DNA of 15,854 nucleotides from JBBQTU01 sp038213005 (lineage in GTDB: Bacteria > Planctomycetota > Phycisphaerae > Tepidisphaerales > Tepidisphaeraceae), in contig JBBQTU010000080.1 of NCBI GenBank assembly GCA_038213005.1, positions 1 through 15,854 of the forward strand, written 5' to 3'. The notes under the pieces are model-generated. The model was not told the DNA's origin. It saw only the letters and a program-made list of their open reading frames with translations, and ran no database searches. This document shows positions 1 through 6,810 of the stretch, piece after piece (the first letter of the stretch is position 1; every line of letters begins with the position of its first letter). The position numbers were made by a program, and so were the translations under genes.

Positions 1-585
1 GCCAAGGCCAAGGGGATCACCTTGAGTCTGAAATACATCCCCAAGGATGTGTTTGACAAGCGGGCGGTGGAACGCGGGCAGGTGCAGTTCTATGACGTGG
101 CGTATGTGGAGGTGTTGCCCAAGGTGGACAAGCAGAGCGTGACGGTGACGCTGAAGGATTTCGGCGTCTTCTACCAGCAGGATGACCTGGACGAACTGGG
201 CCAGACGCTCAAGCCCGGCGGCAGCAAGGTGACCGTGGAAGGCGGGCAGGTGGTAAAGGTCAGCAAAGACAAACAGGGCATCGTCTCCCGCGACGTCCTC
301 ACGAAGAAGTGGTCGGACTGGGTGGATTACTGGGCGGTGGATTTCGACTACGCAAGCCGCAAGGAAATCATCCGTGTGGTGGAGGATGGGAAGGAGCGGG
401 AGGTGTGGACGGGAAACTACATCTTTGAGAACGAGTGGCAGAGCTTTCGGACGCGGAAGGATCGCAAACTGGAGTTGACCAGCACCGCCCATGCCTACGA
501 GAAAAAGGGCGTGTACAAGATCGCCGTGAAGGTGATCGACATCTTCGGAAACGACACGACGAAGGTAGTGGAGGTGAAGGTATGA
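1..585 (+). CDS. C-terminal part of type III-like DNA methyltransferase (Mod), 5' truncated
   Basis: The frame is open from base 1 to the TGA at 583-585, so 194 C-terminal residues are visible and the real start lies upstream. The first in-frame TTG at 22 is not a start. The catalytic methylase motifs (FxGxG, DPPY) are outside the window. The call rests on remembered similarity of the tail (segments such as 'LTKKWSDWVDYWAVDFDY' and 'ENEWQSFRTRKDR') to the C-termini of long site-specific DNA methyltransferases next to Res subunits, and on res lying downstream in the same operon. Such enzymes methylate adenine in an asymmetric site and supply specificity to Res. The last 50 or so residues (about 145-194 of the visible part) are beta-rich with 'KGVYKIAVKVIDIFGND', a PKD/Ig-like pattern. 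The stop overlaps the next start (ATGA, 582-585). Confident as a Mod-type protein, less so on subtype. Confidence 0.72.
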   Translation, partial: AKAKGITLSLKYIPKDVFDKRAVERGQVQFYDVAYVEVLPKVDKQSVTVTLKDFGVFYQQDDLDELGQTLKPGGSKVTVEGGQVVKVSKDKQGIVSRDVLTKKWSDWVDYWAVDFDYASRKEIIRVVEDGKEREVWTGNYIFENEWQSFRTRKDRKLELTSTAHAYEKKGVYKIAVKVIDIFGNDTTKVVEVKV

Positions 586-1799
586 TAACCCGAATCGAGA
601 TTGAGAACTTCAAGAGCCTGCAGAAGGTGGACCTGGCACTGGGGAACCTAAACCTTTTTGTAGGAACCAACGCCAGCGGCAAGTCGAACTTCTTCGATGC
701 GCTACGCTTCTTGCAGGGGGTTGGCTACGGATTCACGATTGATGAGATTCTGAACGGCAAGCCCAAGAGCGCTAGCAGCGAAGTGTGGGAAGGAGTTAGG
801 GGAGGAGGTGCCATGGCTGCGTTCGTGGGTAAGCAACGCAAACAAGTTCAAGAGTCAGCAATGCTGAAATTTGGTGTGGAGTTTGTTCACGAAACCCATC
901 ACTATCGTTATGAGATTGGTATCGCTCCGGTGCCGGCCTTGGTTCGACGGGAGAAGCTTCGGGTTGACGGGCGAGAGGTGTATCGACATGCTTTCGACGA
1001 CATCCCGGAAGTCCCAGCCATGGAGGTGGCGTTTCCCATCACGAATGGATCGGTCAGCTACCGCAGCTATTCCACATCTAGCCCTTTCCTGCATCAGCTT
1101 CTTCGTCATGGTTCTGTAGCCGATGGAGAACAGAAGCACATCGAAGCGTGCGTCACTGAACTGCGCAATATGCAGCGACTCGATCCCTCGCCTGGAGTCT
1201 TGCGTGATTACTCAAGGGCACAAAGTGTCAAGCGAATGGGCGAGCGGGGAGAGAACTTCGCAGCTTTGGTCAAGACCATTCTGAGCGATCCCAAAGACCA
1301 CGAAGCCTATGTATCTTGGCTGAAGCAGTTGACGCCAGTGGAACTGGACGACGTGAGCGTGCTGGCCGGCGCCCTTAGCGAACCGCTGTTTGCCATCCGC
1401 GAGGCTGGCGTGGATCGTCCGGCACCGATCCTGTCCGACGGTACTTTGCGCTTTGCCGCGATTGCGGCCGCGTTCTTCCAGAAAGACATGCCCGATATTC
1501 TCACCGTCGAGGAGATTGAGAATGGCATTCATCCGAGCCGACTGCGGCTTCTGGTGGAGTTGCTGCGTTCCCAGTCCAAAGCTGGGGACCGCCAGATCAT
1601 GGCCACAACCCACTCACCCATCGTGCTGGCGTGGCTGAAACCTGAAGACTACCAGCACACCTTCTTCTGCAAACGCGATGAGGACACGGGGGCGTCGGTG
1701 ATCAGGGCTTTGGACCAGATCCCGAACTTCATGGATCTGGTGAAGAAGCACCCGATTGGCGATCTGTTCGCCGAAGGCTGGCTGGAGGGGTCCCTGTGA
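582..1799 (+). CDS. RecF/SMC-like AAA family ATPase (COG4637/AAA_21-like), R-M embedded
   Basis: This is a 405-residue P-loop ATPase. The ATG at 582 overlaps the mod stop as ATGA and gives the usual N-terminus 'MITRIEIENFKSLQ'; an upstream in-frame ATG at 435 would lie inside mod and is rejected. Visible motifs are Walker A GTNASGKS (residues 28-35), an ABC-type signature-like LSDGTLR (284-290), Walker B with tandem acids 'ILTVEEIENG' (306-315), and the switch histidine in ATTHSP (341-346). Residues about 50-280 are the poorly conserved insertion where a coiled coil or lid normally sits. ATPases of this class dimerise on ATP and gate a partner, often a TOPRIM nuclease in OLD-like defence systems. 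The next gene is a TOPRIM-like protein overlapping by 4 nt, so the two probably form a complex. The ATPase call is firm; the defence role is inferred from context. Confidence 0.88.
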   Translation: MITRIEIENFKSLQKVDLALGNLNLFVGTNASGKSNFFDALRFLQGVGYGFTIDEILNGKPKSASSEVWEGVRGGGAMAAFVGKQRKQVQESAMLKFGVEFVHETHHYRYEIGIAPVPALVRREKLRVDGREVYRHAFDDIPEVPAMEVAFPITNGSVSYRSYSTSSPFLHQLLRHGSVADGEQKHIEACVTELRNMQRLDPSPGVLRDYSRAQSVKRMGERGENFAALVKTILSDPKDHEAYVSWLKQLTPVELDDVSVLAGALSEPLFAIREAGVDRPAPILSDGTLRFAAIAAAFFQKDMPDILTVEEIENGIHPSRLRLLVELLRSQSKAGDRQIMATTHSPIVLAWLKPEDYQHTFFCKRDEDTGASVIRALDQIPNFMDLVKKHPIGDLFAEGWLEGSL

Positions 1800-2377
1800 G
1801 CTTCAATGTAAAAGTGATTCCGGAAGACCCGACCAACAACGGTTACATGCTTAAGCCGCTGGTGGTTGGCATCATGGACGCCTGCGGAAAGCCCAATGCC
1901 CGCGTGGATGTCCTGACCAGCCCCCGAGCGCAGGGATACGACCACGTGAAACAGCTCATCAAGGATGAGATTCTCGACGCGTATGCCCACTATGACCTGC
2001 TGCTGTTCCTGCCGGATGCCGACGGAAAGGACCGCGAGGATGAGTTCCATGCGTTGGAGCGACTGGCAGGGCAGAAGAACGTGCGTTTGCTCTGCTGCGC
2101 CGCCGTGCAAGAGGTCGAGGCTTGGCTGCTGGCTGGTCACGTTGAGAAGCTCGGCCGGGCGTGGAACGAGGTCCGCGGCGATGTGTCCGTCAAAGAGAAT
2201 TTCTTTAACAGATTTCTAGCACGCCATGGCGATCCGAGGCGGGCCGGCGGCGGGCGCGATCTGCTGATGAAGGAAACGCTCACAAACTACGGCGGGTTGG
2301 TTCAGCGGTGTCCGGAGTTGGGCGAGCTGCAGCGACGAATTGCCGATGTGATCAGAGAGGCCGCAAATGCCGATTGA
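1796..2377 (+). CDS. Small TOPRIM-like protein (DUF4276/RloB-like), putative nuclease partner of the ATPase
   Basis: This 193-residue protein starts at GTG 1796, overlapping the ATPase stop (GTGA); no other start fits the N-terminal beta strand. The pattern fits a minimal TOPRIM fold: a first strand ending in an acid ('VKVIPED', E10/D11), a second strand with an Asp cluster 'LLLFLPDADGKDRED' (D74, D76, D79), then 'VQEVEAWLLAG' (E106, E108, W110), which recalls the E-x-E-A-W/L element of DUF4276 and RloB-like proteins. TOPRIM acids coordinate Mg2+ in OLD nucleases, primases and topoisomerases. There is no signal peptide or membrane segment. It lies between the ATPase and res, overlapping res by 11 nt. 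I infer a nuclease effector or sensor activated by the ATPase. Fold assignment is from motifs only, and a non-catalytic role is possible. Confidence 0.65.
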   Translation: MSFNVKVIPEDPTNNGYMLKPLVVGIMDACGKPNARVDVLTSPRAQGYDHVKQLIKDEILDAYAHYDLLLFLPDADGKDREDEFHALERLAGQKNVRLLCCAAVQEVEAWLLAGHVEKLGRAWNEVRGDVSVKENFFNRFLARHGDPRRAGGGRDLLMKETLTNYGGLVQRCPELGELQRRIADVIREAANAD

Positions 2378-5081
2378 TGCCAAGTTTCCCATAGACCCGC
2401 ACGTGATGCTGGACCCCGATATCCGCTGGTACCCCGGCGACCAGATGGAACTTTACACCGAGGATGGCTACGCGCGGCTCCTGCCGCCGCTGGTCTACAG
2501 GGTGCGACAGGGCGTCAAGGCATGGCGCGACGGCGGCTATGCAGGGGCCAGTGACACCACGCGGGCGCTGCTCAGTCACTGGTTCAGGACCGACCATTCA
2601 CTCGTGCAGGCGGATGGGACGCTGGTGCCCTTCCAGTATTACTTCGCGCAGCGCGAGGCGGTGGAATCGGCCATTTGGCTCTACGAAGTACAACGGGCGC
2701 ACGATCCCTACGCACTGATCAAGTTCGATGGTTCGGGGCGCGTCTCCAAGGGCATGTTTGATGAGGATTGGACGCGATATGTGATGAAGCTGGCGACCGG
2801 AGCGGGCAAGACCAAGGTCATGAGCCTGCTGCTGGCGTGGGCGTATTTCCACAAGCGGTATGAAGCCGGTTCAGACCTCTCAACCAACTTCCTGATCATT
2901 GCCCCGAACATCATCGTATTGGATCGCCTGCGGGCAGACTTCGACGGCCTGAAGGTGTTCTTCAAAGACCCCGTCTTGCCGGACAACGGCCACGAGGGGC
3001 AGAACTGGCGGGATGACTTCCAGCCGACCCTGCACGTACAGGATGAGGTTGGAGTAGTCTCGGATACTGGCAACATCTTTCTGACTAACATTCACCGGGT
3101 GTTTGAGAACGATGCCGCGCCATCGGTCGATGATGACAACACGATGGACTACTTCTTTGGCAAGCGGCCGACGGGGCAGACCAATGATTCGCAGGTGGAC
3201 TTGGGGCAGATCGTGCGCGAGGTGCCGGACTTGGTGGTGATCAATGACGAGGCCCACCATATCCACGACCCGAGGCTCGCATGGTTCAAGAACATCCAGG
3301 ACATCTCCAACCAGTTGCGCCTCAAGGGTGGCAAGTTGTCCGTGCAACTGGACCTGACGGCTACCCCAAAGCACGAGAACGGGGCTATCTTTGTCCAGAC
3401 GATCAGCGACTATCCGCTGGTCGAGGCGATCCGCCAGGGGGTGGTGAAGACGCCGGTGCTGCCGGACGGTCCCTCCCGCGCCAAGCTGACCGAAAAAGCC
3501 AGCGACAAGTTCGTTGAGCGCTACGAGGAATATCTGCACCTGGGCTACCTGGAATGGGAGAAGCGGTATAACGAGCTTAAGGGCTCTGGGAAAAAGTCGG
3601 TCTTGTTCGTCATGACCGAGGACACGCGCAACTGCGACCAGGTGGGGGAGTATCTGGAGGCTCGTTACCCCGAGTTGCAGGGCAAGGTTCTGGTCATCCA
3701 CACGAAGAACAACGGCGAAGTTTCCGAAGCTTCTTCGGGCAAGAGCAAGGAGGAACTGGAGAAACTACGCAGGGAAAGCCGCGATATCGACAACGCCGAC
3801 AACCGGTACAAGGCAATTGTGTCGGTCATGATGCTGCGCGAAGGGTGGGACGTGCAGAACGTGGTCGCAATCGTCGGGCTGCGGCCAATGAAATCAGACA
3901 ACAAGATTCTTCCGGAACAGGCGTTGGGCCGCGGCCTCCGGCTGATGTATCGCGGGTGGAGTGGCGAAGGCGGTTTGCCGATTGCCGAGAAACTGAGCGT
4001 GGTTGGCACCGAAGGGTTCATGCAGTTCGTGGAATCTATCCGCAACGAAGGTGTAGAGCTTGAGTATTCGCCCATGGGCGAGGGTACGAAGCCCAAGTCG
4101 CCCGTGGTGGTTGAGGTGGACCACGACAACCAGGACAAGGACATCGAGAAACTGGACGTGGAACTGCCCGTCCTGGCCCCGCGGATTCACCGTGAATACA
4201 AGAACCTCGCCTTGCTTGACCTGATGAAGCTGCCGCGACCGGCCCTTGTGGTGAAGGACTATTCCGAGCAGGAGAAGAGGCAGATCGTCTTCAAGGACAT
4301 CAACACCGAGCAGGTCAGCCATACGACCGTGCTGGACTCGCTGCTGACGCCTTCACATCAGAGCGCCGTAGGCTTCTTCACCCGAACGATCATGCGCGAC
4401 CTGCGCCTTGTGGGCGGGTTCGACCTGCTCTACGGGAAACTCAAGGAGTTCATGCAGGCATCACTGTTCAAGACGCCTGTCGATCTGGACGATCTGAACG
4501 TCTTGCGCAACCTCTCAGAGCCGGATGTTGCCCGAGCACTGTTCGAGATATTCAAGAAGGCCATCAACGAGTTGACCGTGCAGGACAAGGGATCGACGGA
4601 GATTCGCGATACGATCAAGATCAGCAAGATCCGCCCCTTTGTCGTCAACGATCAGAAATACCTCGTCCCCGCCAACTCCGTCTTCAACAAGATTGTCGGT
4701 GACAACGACTTTGAACTCGCACTCGCCGCTCTGCTGGCGGGATCAAAGCAGATCATCTCGTTTGCCAAGAACCCCACGCGCAAGCCCGGCGCGTTCAAGA
4801 TCGAGTATCAGACGGCCGATGGCGGCATCGCTGATTACTACCCCGATTTCATCGTGAAGGAGACGGAGGCGGATATCTGGATCATCGAGGCCAAGGGTCG
4901 CGAAGACCTTGATGATCCTCGAAAATGGGAACGCCTGAAGCAGTGGTGTGCCGATGCAACGCTCCGAGACCAGCACCGCCAGTTCCATCCGCTGTTCATA
5001 CGCCAGGAGGATTGGGACAAGTACAGCCCCAAGACGTTCAAGGCGATGTGCGACACCTTCCGTGCCCTTCCCGCGCAATAG
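2367..5081 (+). CDS. res: Type III restriction endonuclease subunit Res (DEAH helicase plus PD-ExK nuclease)
   Basis: This 904-residue protein has a full superfamily-2 helicase core and a C-terminal nuclease. Motifs in order: LATGAGKT Walker A (142-149), DEAH (294-297), TATP motif III (331-334), 'VMMLREGWDVQN' motif V (487-498), QALGRGLR motif VI (518-525). Near the C-terminus 'YYPDFIV' (P826-D827) and 'IIEAKG' (E841-A842-K843) form the PD...ExK active site. Res uses ATP to communicate along DNA with Mod and cuts unmethylated DNA near the site. The length is in the usual range for Res (about 850-1000). The ATG at 2367 lies 11 nt before the end of the TOPRIM gene, implying translational coupling. 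The gene appears intact. Its G-ending codon use (GTG, CTG, AAG) matches the other three genes of the operon and differs from the C-ending codons further downstream. Confidence 0.93.
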   Translation: MPIDAKFPIDPHVMLDPDIRWYPGDQMELYTEDGYARLLPPLVYRVRQGVKAWRDGGYAGASDTTRALLSHWFRTDHSLVQADGTLVPFQYYFAQREAVESAIWLYEVQRAHDPYALIKFDGSGRVSKGMFDEDWTRYVMKLATGAGKTKVMSLLLAWAYFHKRYEAGSDLSTNFLIIAPNIIVLDRLRADFDGLKVFFKDPVLPDNGHEGQNWRDDFQPTLHVQDEVGVVSDTGNIFLTNIHRVFENDAAPSVDDDNTMDYFFGKRPTGQTNDSQVDLGQIVREVPDLVVINDEAHHIHDPRLAWFKNIQDISNQLRLKGGKLSVQLDLTATPKHENGAIFVQTISDYPLVEAIRQGVVKTPVLPDGPSRAKLTEKASDKFVERYEEYLHLGYLEWEKRYNELKGSGKKSVLFVMTEDTRNCDQVGEYLEARYPELQGKVLVIHTKNNGEVSEASSGKSKEELEKLRRESRDIDNADNRYKAIVSVMMLREGWDVQNVVAIVGLRPMKSDNKILPEQALGRGLRLMYRGWSGEGGLPIAEKLSVVGTEGFMQFVESIRNEGVELEYSPMGEGTKPKSPVVVEVDHDNQDKDIEKLDVELPVLAPRIHREYKNLALLDLMKLPRPALVVKDYSEQEKRQIVFKDINTEQVSHTTVLDSLLTPSHQSAVGFFTRTIMRDLRLVGGFDLLYGKLKEFMQASLFKTPVDLDDLNVLRNLSEPDVARALFEIFKKAINELTVQDKGSTEIRDTIKISKIRPFVVNDQKYLVPANSVFNKIVGDNDFELALAALLAGSKQIISFAKNPTRKPGAFKIEYQTADGGIADYYPDFIVKETEADIWIIEAKGREDLDDPRKWERLKQWCADATLRDQHRQFHPLFIRQEDWDKYSPKTFKAMCDTFRALPAQ

Positions 5082-5280
5082 CACGCCCTGCCCCTTCGGT
5101 CCCCTCCCGTGCAACTCCGCCGCCACACGCGGCGAGCCTCTTCCATGCAACCATCGAATCCATTCTCTCGCCGTGCGACATCCATCTCCCTCGGCGTCAC
5201 CCAAGTCATCCCCTACATATTCTGGCGGAGTTGTTGACCTTGGCAGACCGCGCATTGCACACTATTGCCAAATCTCACTC

Positions 5281-5292
5281 TTCCCTAGGGAA
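5281..5292. repeat. 12-bp perfect palindrome TTCCCTAGGGAA
   Basis: TTCCCTAGGGAA equals its own reverse complement over all 12 bases. It sits just 5' of an AT-rich patch and about 70 bp upstream of the promoter candidate. It could be an operator for a dimeric regulator; no function is shown. Confidence 0.5.
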
Positions 5293-5312
5293 TCCGCTCT
5301 CCAGAAAATGAA

Positions 5313-5331
5313 AAGATTTTTGAAGATTTTT
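5313..5331. repeat. AT-rich tandem AAGATTTTT repeat
   Basis: AAGATTTTT occurs at 5313-5321 and again at 5323-5331, a 10-bp period, in otherwise GC-rich DNA. The helical spacing and A/T runs suggest curved DNA or an UP-like element upstream of the promoter candidate at 5361-5389. This is inference. Confidence 0.4.
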
Positions 5332-5360
5332 AACCCTCTGTCATTCCAGCACTTGTCATT

Positions 5361-5389
5361 TTGTCGTACCCGAAAACCTCCCTTATAGT
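5361..5389 (+). promoter_or_regulatory. Candidate sigma70-type promoter (TTGTCG-N17-TATAGT)
   Basis: The -35-like TTGTCG (5361-5366, 4 of 6 matches to TTGACA) and -10-like TATAGT (5384-5389, 5 of 6 matches to TATAAT) are separated by exactly 17 bp. It is the best-matching promoter in the spacer and points toward the glycan operon. A start site near 5396 would give a leader of about 400 nt. Confidence 0.5.
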
Positions 5390-5416
5390 AGAGGCGCTAT
5401 GTTTTTGGTCGCCTCT
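5390..5416 (+). other. 7-bp hairpin just downstream of the promoter candidate
   Basis: AGAGGCG (5390-5396) pairs perfectly with CGCCTCT (5410-5416) around a 13-nt loop containing TTTTT. It lies at or straddles the predicted transcription start. It could be a DNA-level operator or, if transcription starts slightly earlier, a 5' mRNA stem. Confidence 0.4.
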
Positions 5417-5504
5417 CTGACCCGGCGTTGAGGCCTCGCCAGCAATTCTTTGAAAAGTGAATACCATCCGTGTCCAGCGCGTCGCCCGCCCCGGCCAGAC
5501 CGCG

Positions 5505-5531
5505 TGAGACAGATTGAGACAGTATGAGACA
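5505..5531. repeat. Three TGAGACA repeats in exact 10-bp register
   Basis: TGAGACA occurs at 5505-5511, 5515-5521 and 5525-5531, each start exactly 10 bp after the last. A further isolated copy lies at 5750-5756. One helical turn between copies is typical of arrayed protein-binding sites, but a simple repeat expansion is also possible. Confidence 0.6.
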
Positions 5532-5556
5532 CTCAGCCGCCCCCACCTTGCCTCCG

Positions 5557-5640
5557 CGTTTCCGAGTTTCAGCTTTCCGCAGTTTGAGTTGTTCGCATTT
5601 CGATCTTCGGATTTCGACCTTTCCGCCCCAGGCGGCGAAA
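5557..5640. repeat. Degenerate low-complexity TTTC(C)G / CGAAA repeat block
   Basis: TTTC-type words recur every 6-9 bp (starts near 5559, 5567, 5574, 5583, 5592, 5598, 5606, 5612, 5620). On the other strand the block reads as CGAAAT / CCGAAG words. It ends in an imperfect stem (TTTCCGCC 5620-5627 with GGCGG..GAAA 5631-5640). From memory, similar degenerate blocks occur between genes in Planctomycetota and Verrucomicrobiota genomes and yield spurious ORFs on both strands. No coding function is supported. Confidence 0.5.
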
Positions 5641-5801
5641 CTTGAGCGCCTTGCCCCCCAATTCGCGCATAACTCCTTATGGCACAAGCCCTCGCGCTCC
5701 CCCGCCCCCCCCTCGCGAAAGGCTGCGCACCTTGCCCGATCTCCGACCCTGAGACACCCGGCACCGCGCCTCGCCACCGCCCTCCTGTTGACGGCCGCCG
5801 C

Positions 5802-6806
5802 ATGATCGCAACACTCTTGAGTCCAGTGAGACTTGCCGCGCTCTCAATAGCCTTGTGCTGCTGCAACGGCGCTGCCTACATTGACACGCAGTTGCGGAGC
5901 CTCGCCCGGCAGATTCGCCGGCCGGATGAACTGGTCGTATGCGATGACCACTCCGACGACGATACCTGCGAAAGGGTCGTGCGCTTCGCCCGCCACGCCC
6001 CGTTCCCTGTCCGGCTGGTCATCAACCCCATCCGCCTGGGCGTCACGCGGAACTTCAACCAGGCCATCTCCCTGTGTCAGGGGCAATTCATCGCCCTTTG
6101 TGATCAGGATGACCGCTGGCACCCTGCAAAACTGCAGTATCTTGAGGAAGCTCTGGCAGTTTCACCCAACCTCGGCTACGTTTGGTGCGATGCCGATTTG
6201 GTGGACCAGTCGCTCCAGCCCATCGGCCGGCGGTTGTGGGACGTTCTTGGCCCGGGAGCACGGCAACGTGAGCTTCTGCTCAGTGGCCGGGGAATGGAAG
6301 TGCTGGTCCGGAATAACGTCGTGACTGGCGCGATGATGCTGTTTCGCTCCAGCTTTCGTGAGATCATCTGCCCGATTCCGGATGGATGGCTCCATGATGC
6401 GTGGATTGCCCTGGCACTGACGGCGATGGGCGACTGTGCGATGGTGAACCGCCCTCTGGTGGACTACCGCCAGCATGGCAGGCAACAGATCGGTGCCAGG
6501 CGCAATGGGCTGCTGGGGCAACTGGAAACGGCTCGGCGGATGGAGCAAGGGTATTTCCAGCAGGATCTAGCCCGCTGGGAGGCGGCGGTCGAGCGCCTGC
6601 AGCGGTTCGGCGAGCGATTACGCAGGCCCGATGCCTTGCCGCTGGTGCGAGAGCGCCGCGACCATGCCCGTCGCCGACTGGAGATGCGAGAGCGGCCGGA
6701 CCTTCGTTGGGATCTGGCTGCTGGCGAGGTCTGGACGCAGGGATATCGGCGATTCGCCCTCGGCTGGAAAAGTCTGGTGCAGGATGCGCTACTAACAGTG
6801 GAGTGA
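5802..6806 (+). CDS. GT2 family glycosyltransferase (DQDD type), first of a tandem pair
   Basis: This is a family 2 glycosyltransferase of about 334 residues with a GT-A fold: N-terminal strand 'LSIALCCCNG' (14-23), nucleotide-binding 'VVCDDHSDDD' (45-54), then the metal-binding 'CDQDDRW' (100-106). The C-terminal 'LGWKSLVQD' recurs in its neighbour. Enzymes of this type transfer a sugar, often rhamnose, from a nucleotide sugar to a growing cell-surface glycan at the cytoplasmic face. I chose ATG 5802. GTG 5826 aligns better with the neighbour's N-terminus and is a real alternative; the far upstream ATG 5679 would add 41 non-homologous residues encoded by spacer-like sequence. No clear ribosome site precedes any of them. 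The usual DDGS loop reads DDHS, and CCCNG replaces the common xYNG, so this copy has diverged. The donor and acceptor cannot be told from the sequence. Confidence 0.85.
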   Translation: MIATLLSPVRLAALSIALCCCNGAAYIDTQLRSLARQIRRPDELVVCDDHSDDDTCERVVRFARHAPFPVRLVINPIRLGVTRNFNQAISLCQGQFIALCDQDDRWHPAKLQYLEEALAVSPNLGYVWCDADLVDQSLQPIGRRLWDVLGPGARQRELLLSGRGMEVLVRNNVVTGAMMLFRSSFREIICPIPDGWLHDAWIALALTAMGDCAMVNRPLVDYRQHGRQQIGARRNGLLGQLETARRMEQGYFQQDLARWEAAVERLQRFGERLRRPDALPLVRERRDHARRRLEMRERPDLRWDLAAGEVWTQGYRRFALGWKSLVQDALLTVE

Positions 6807-6810
6807 GATT

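Larger units (their letters stand above)
5082..5801 (+). other. 720-bp non-coding spacer between the R-M operon and the glycan operon
   Basis: I find no supportable gene here. Short open frames on both strands have no recognisable protein pattern. The first 200 bases are C-rich and include a small 6-bp stem (CGCCGC 5118-5123 with GCGGCG 5129-5134, loop CACAC) that could end the res transcript, though no T-run follows. Then come an AT-rich patch, a promoter candidate and several repeats, listed separately. The glycosyltransferase downstream could therefore have a leader of up to about 400 nt. Confidence 0.6.

Noticed and set aside
2880..3701. 273-codon minus-strand frame within res
   Set aside because: Antisense to the helicase core, with no motif of its own.
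5399..5431. Short leader-peptide-like ORF (MFLVASLTRR) after AGAGG
   Set aside because: The predicted start of transcription lies at or after the AGAGG, so the ribosome site would not be transcribed; too short to support.
5370..5470. Possible remnant CRISPR leader or repeat (GTCGCC...GGCG and TTCTTTGAAAAG)
   Set aside because: No repeated unit with spacers is present and no cas gene lies in the window.
5679..5801. N-terminal extension of the first glycosyltransferase from ATG 5679
   Set aside because: The 41 added residues are Pro/Ala-rich, have no counterpart in the paralogue and overlap spacer repeats.
5330..5866. Minus-strand frame of 178 codons across the spacer
   Set aside because: It reads through the degenerate CGAAA repeat block and gives a Ser/Asn/Lys-rich translation typical of spurious repeat ORFs.
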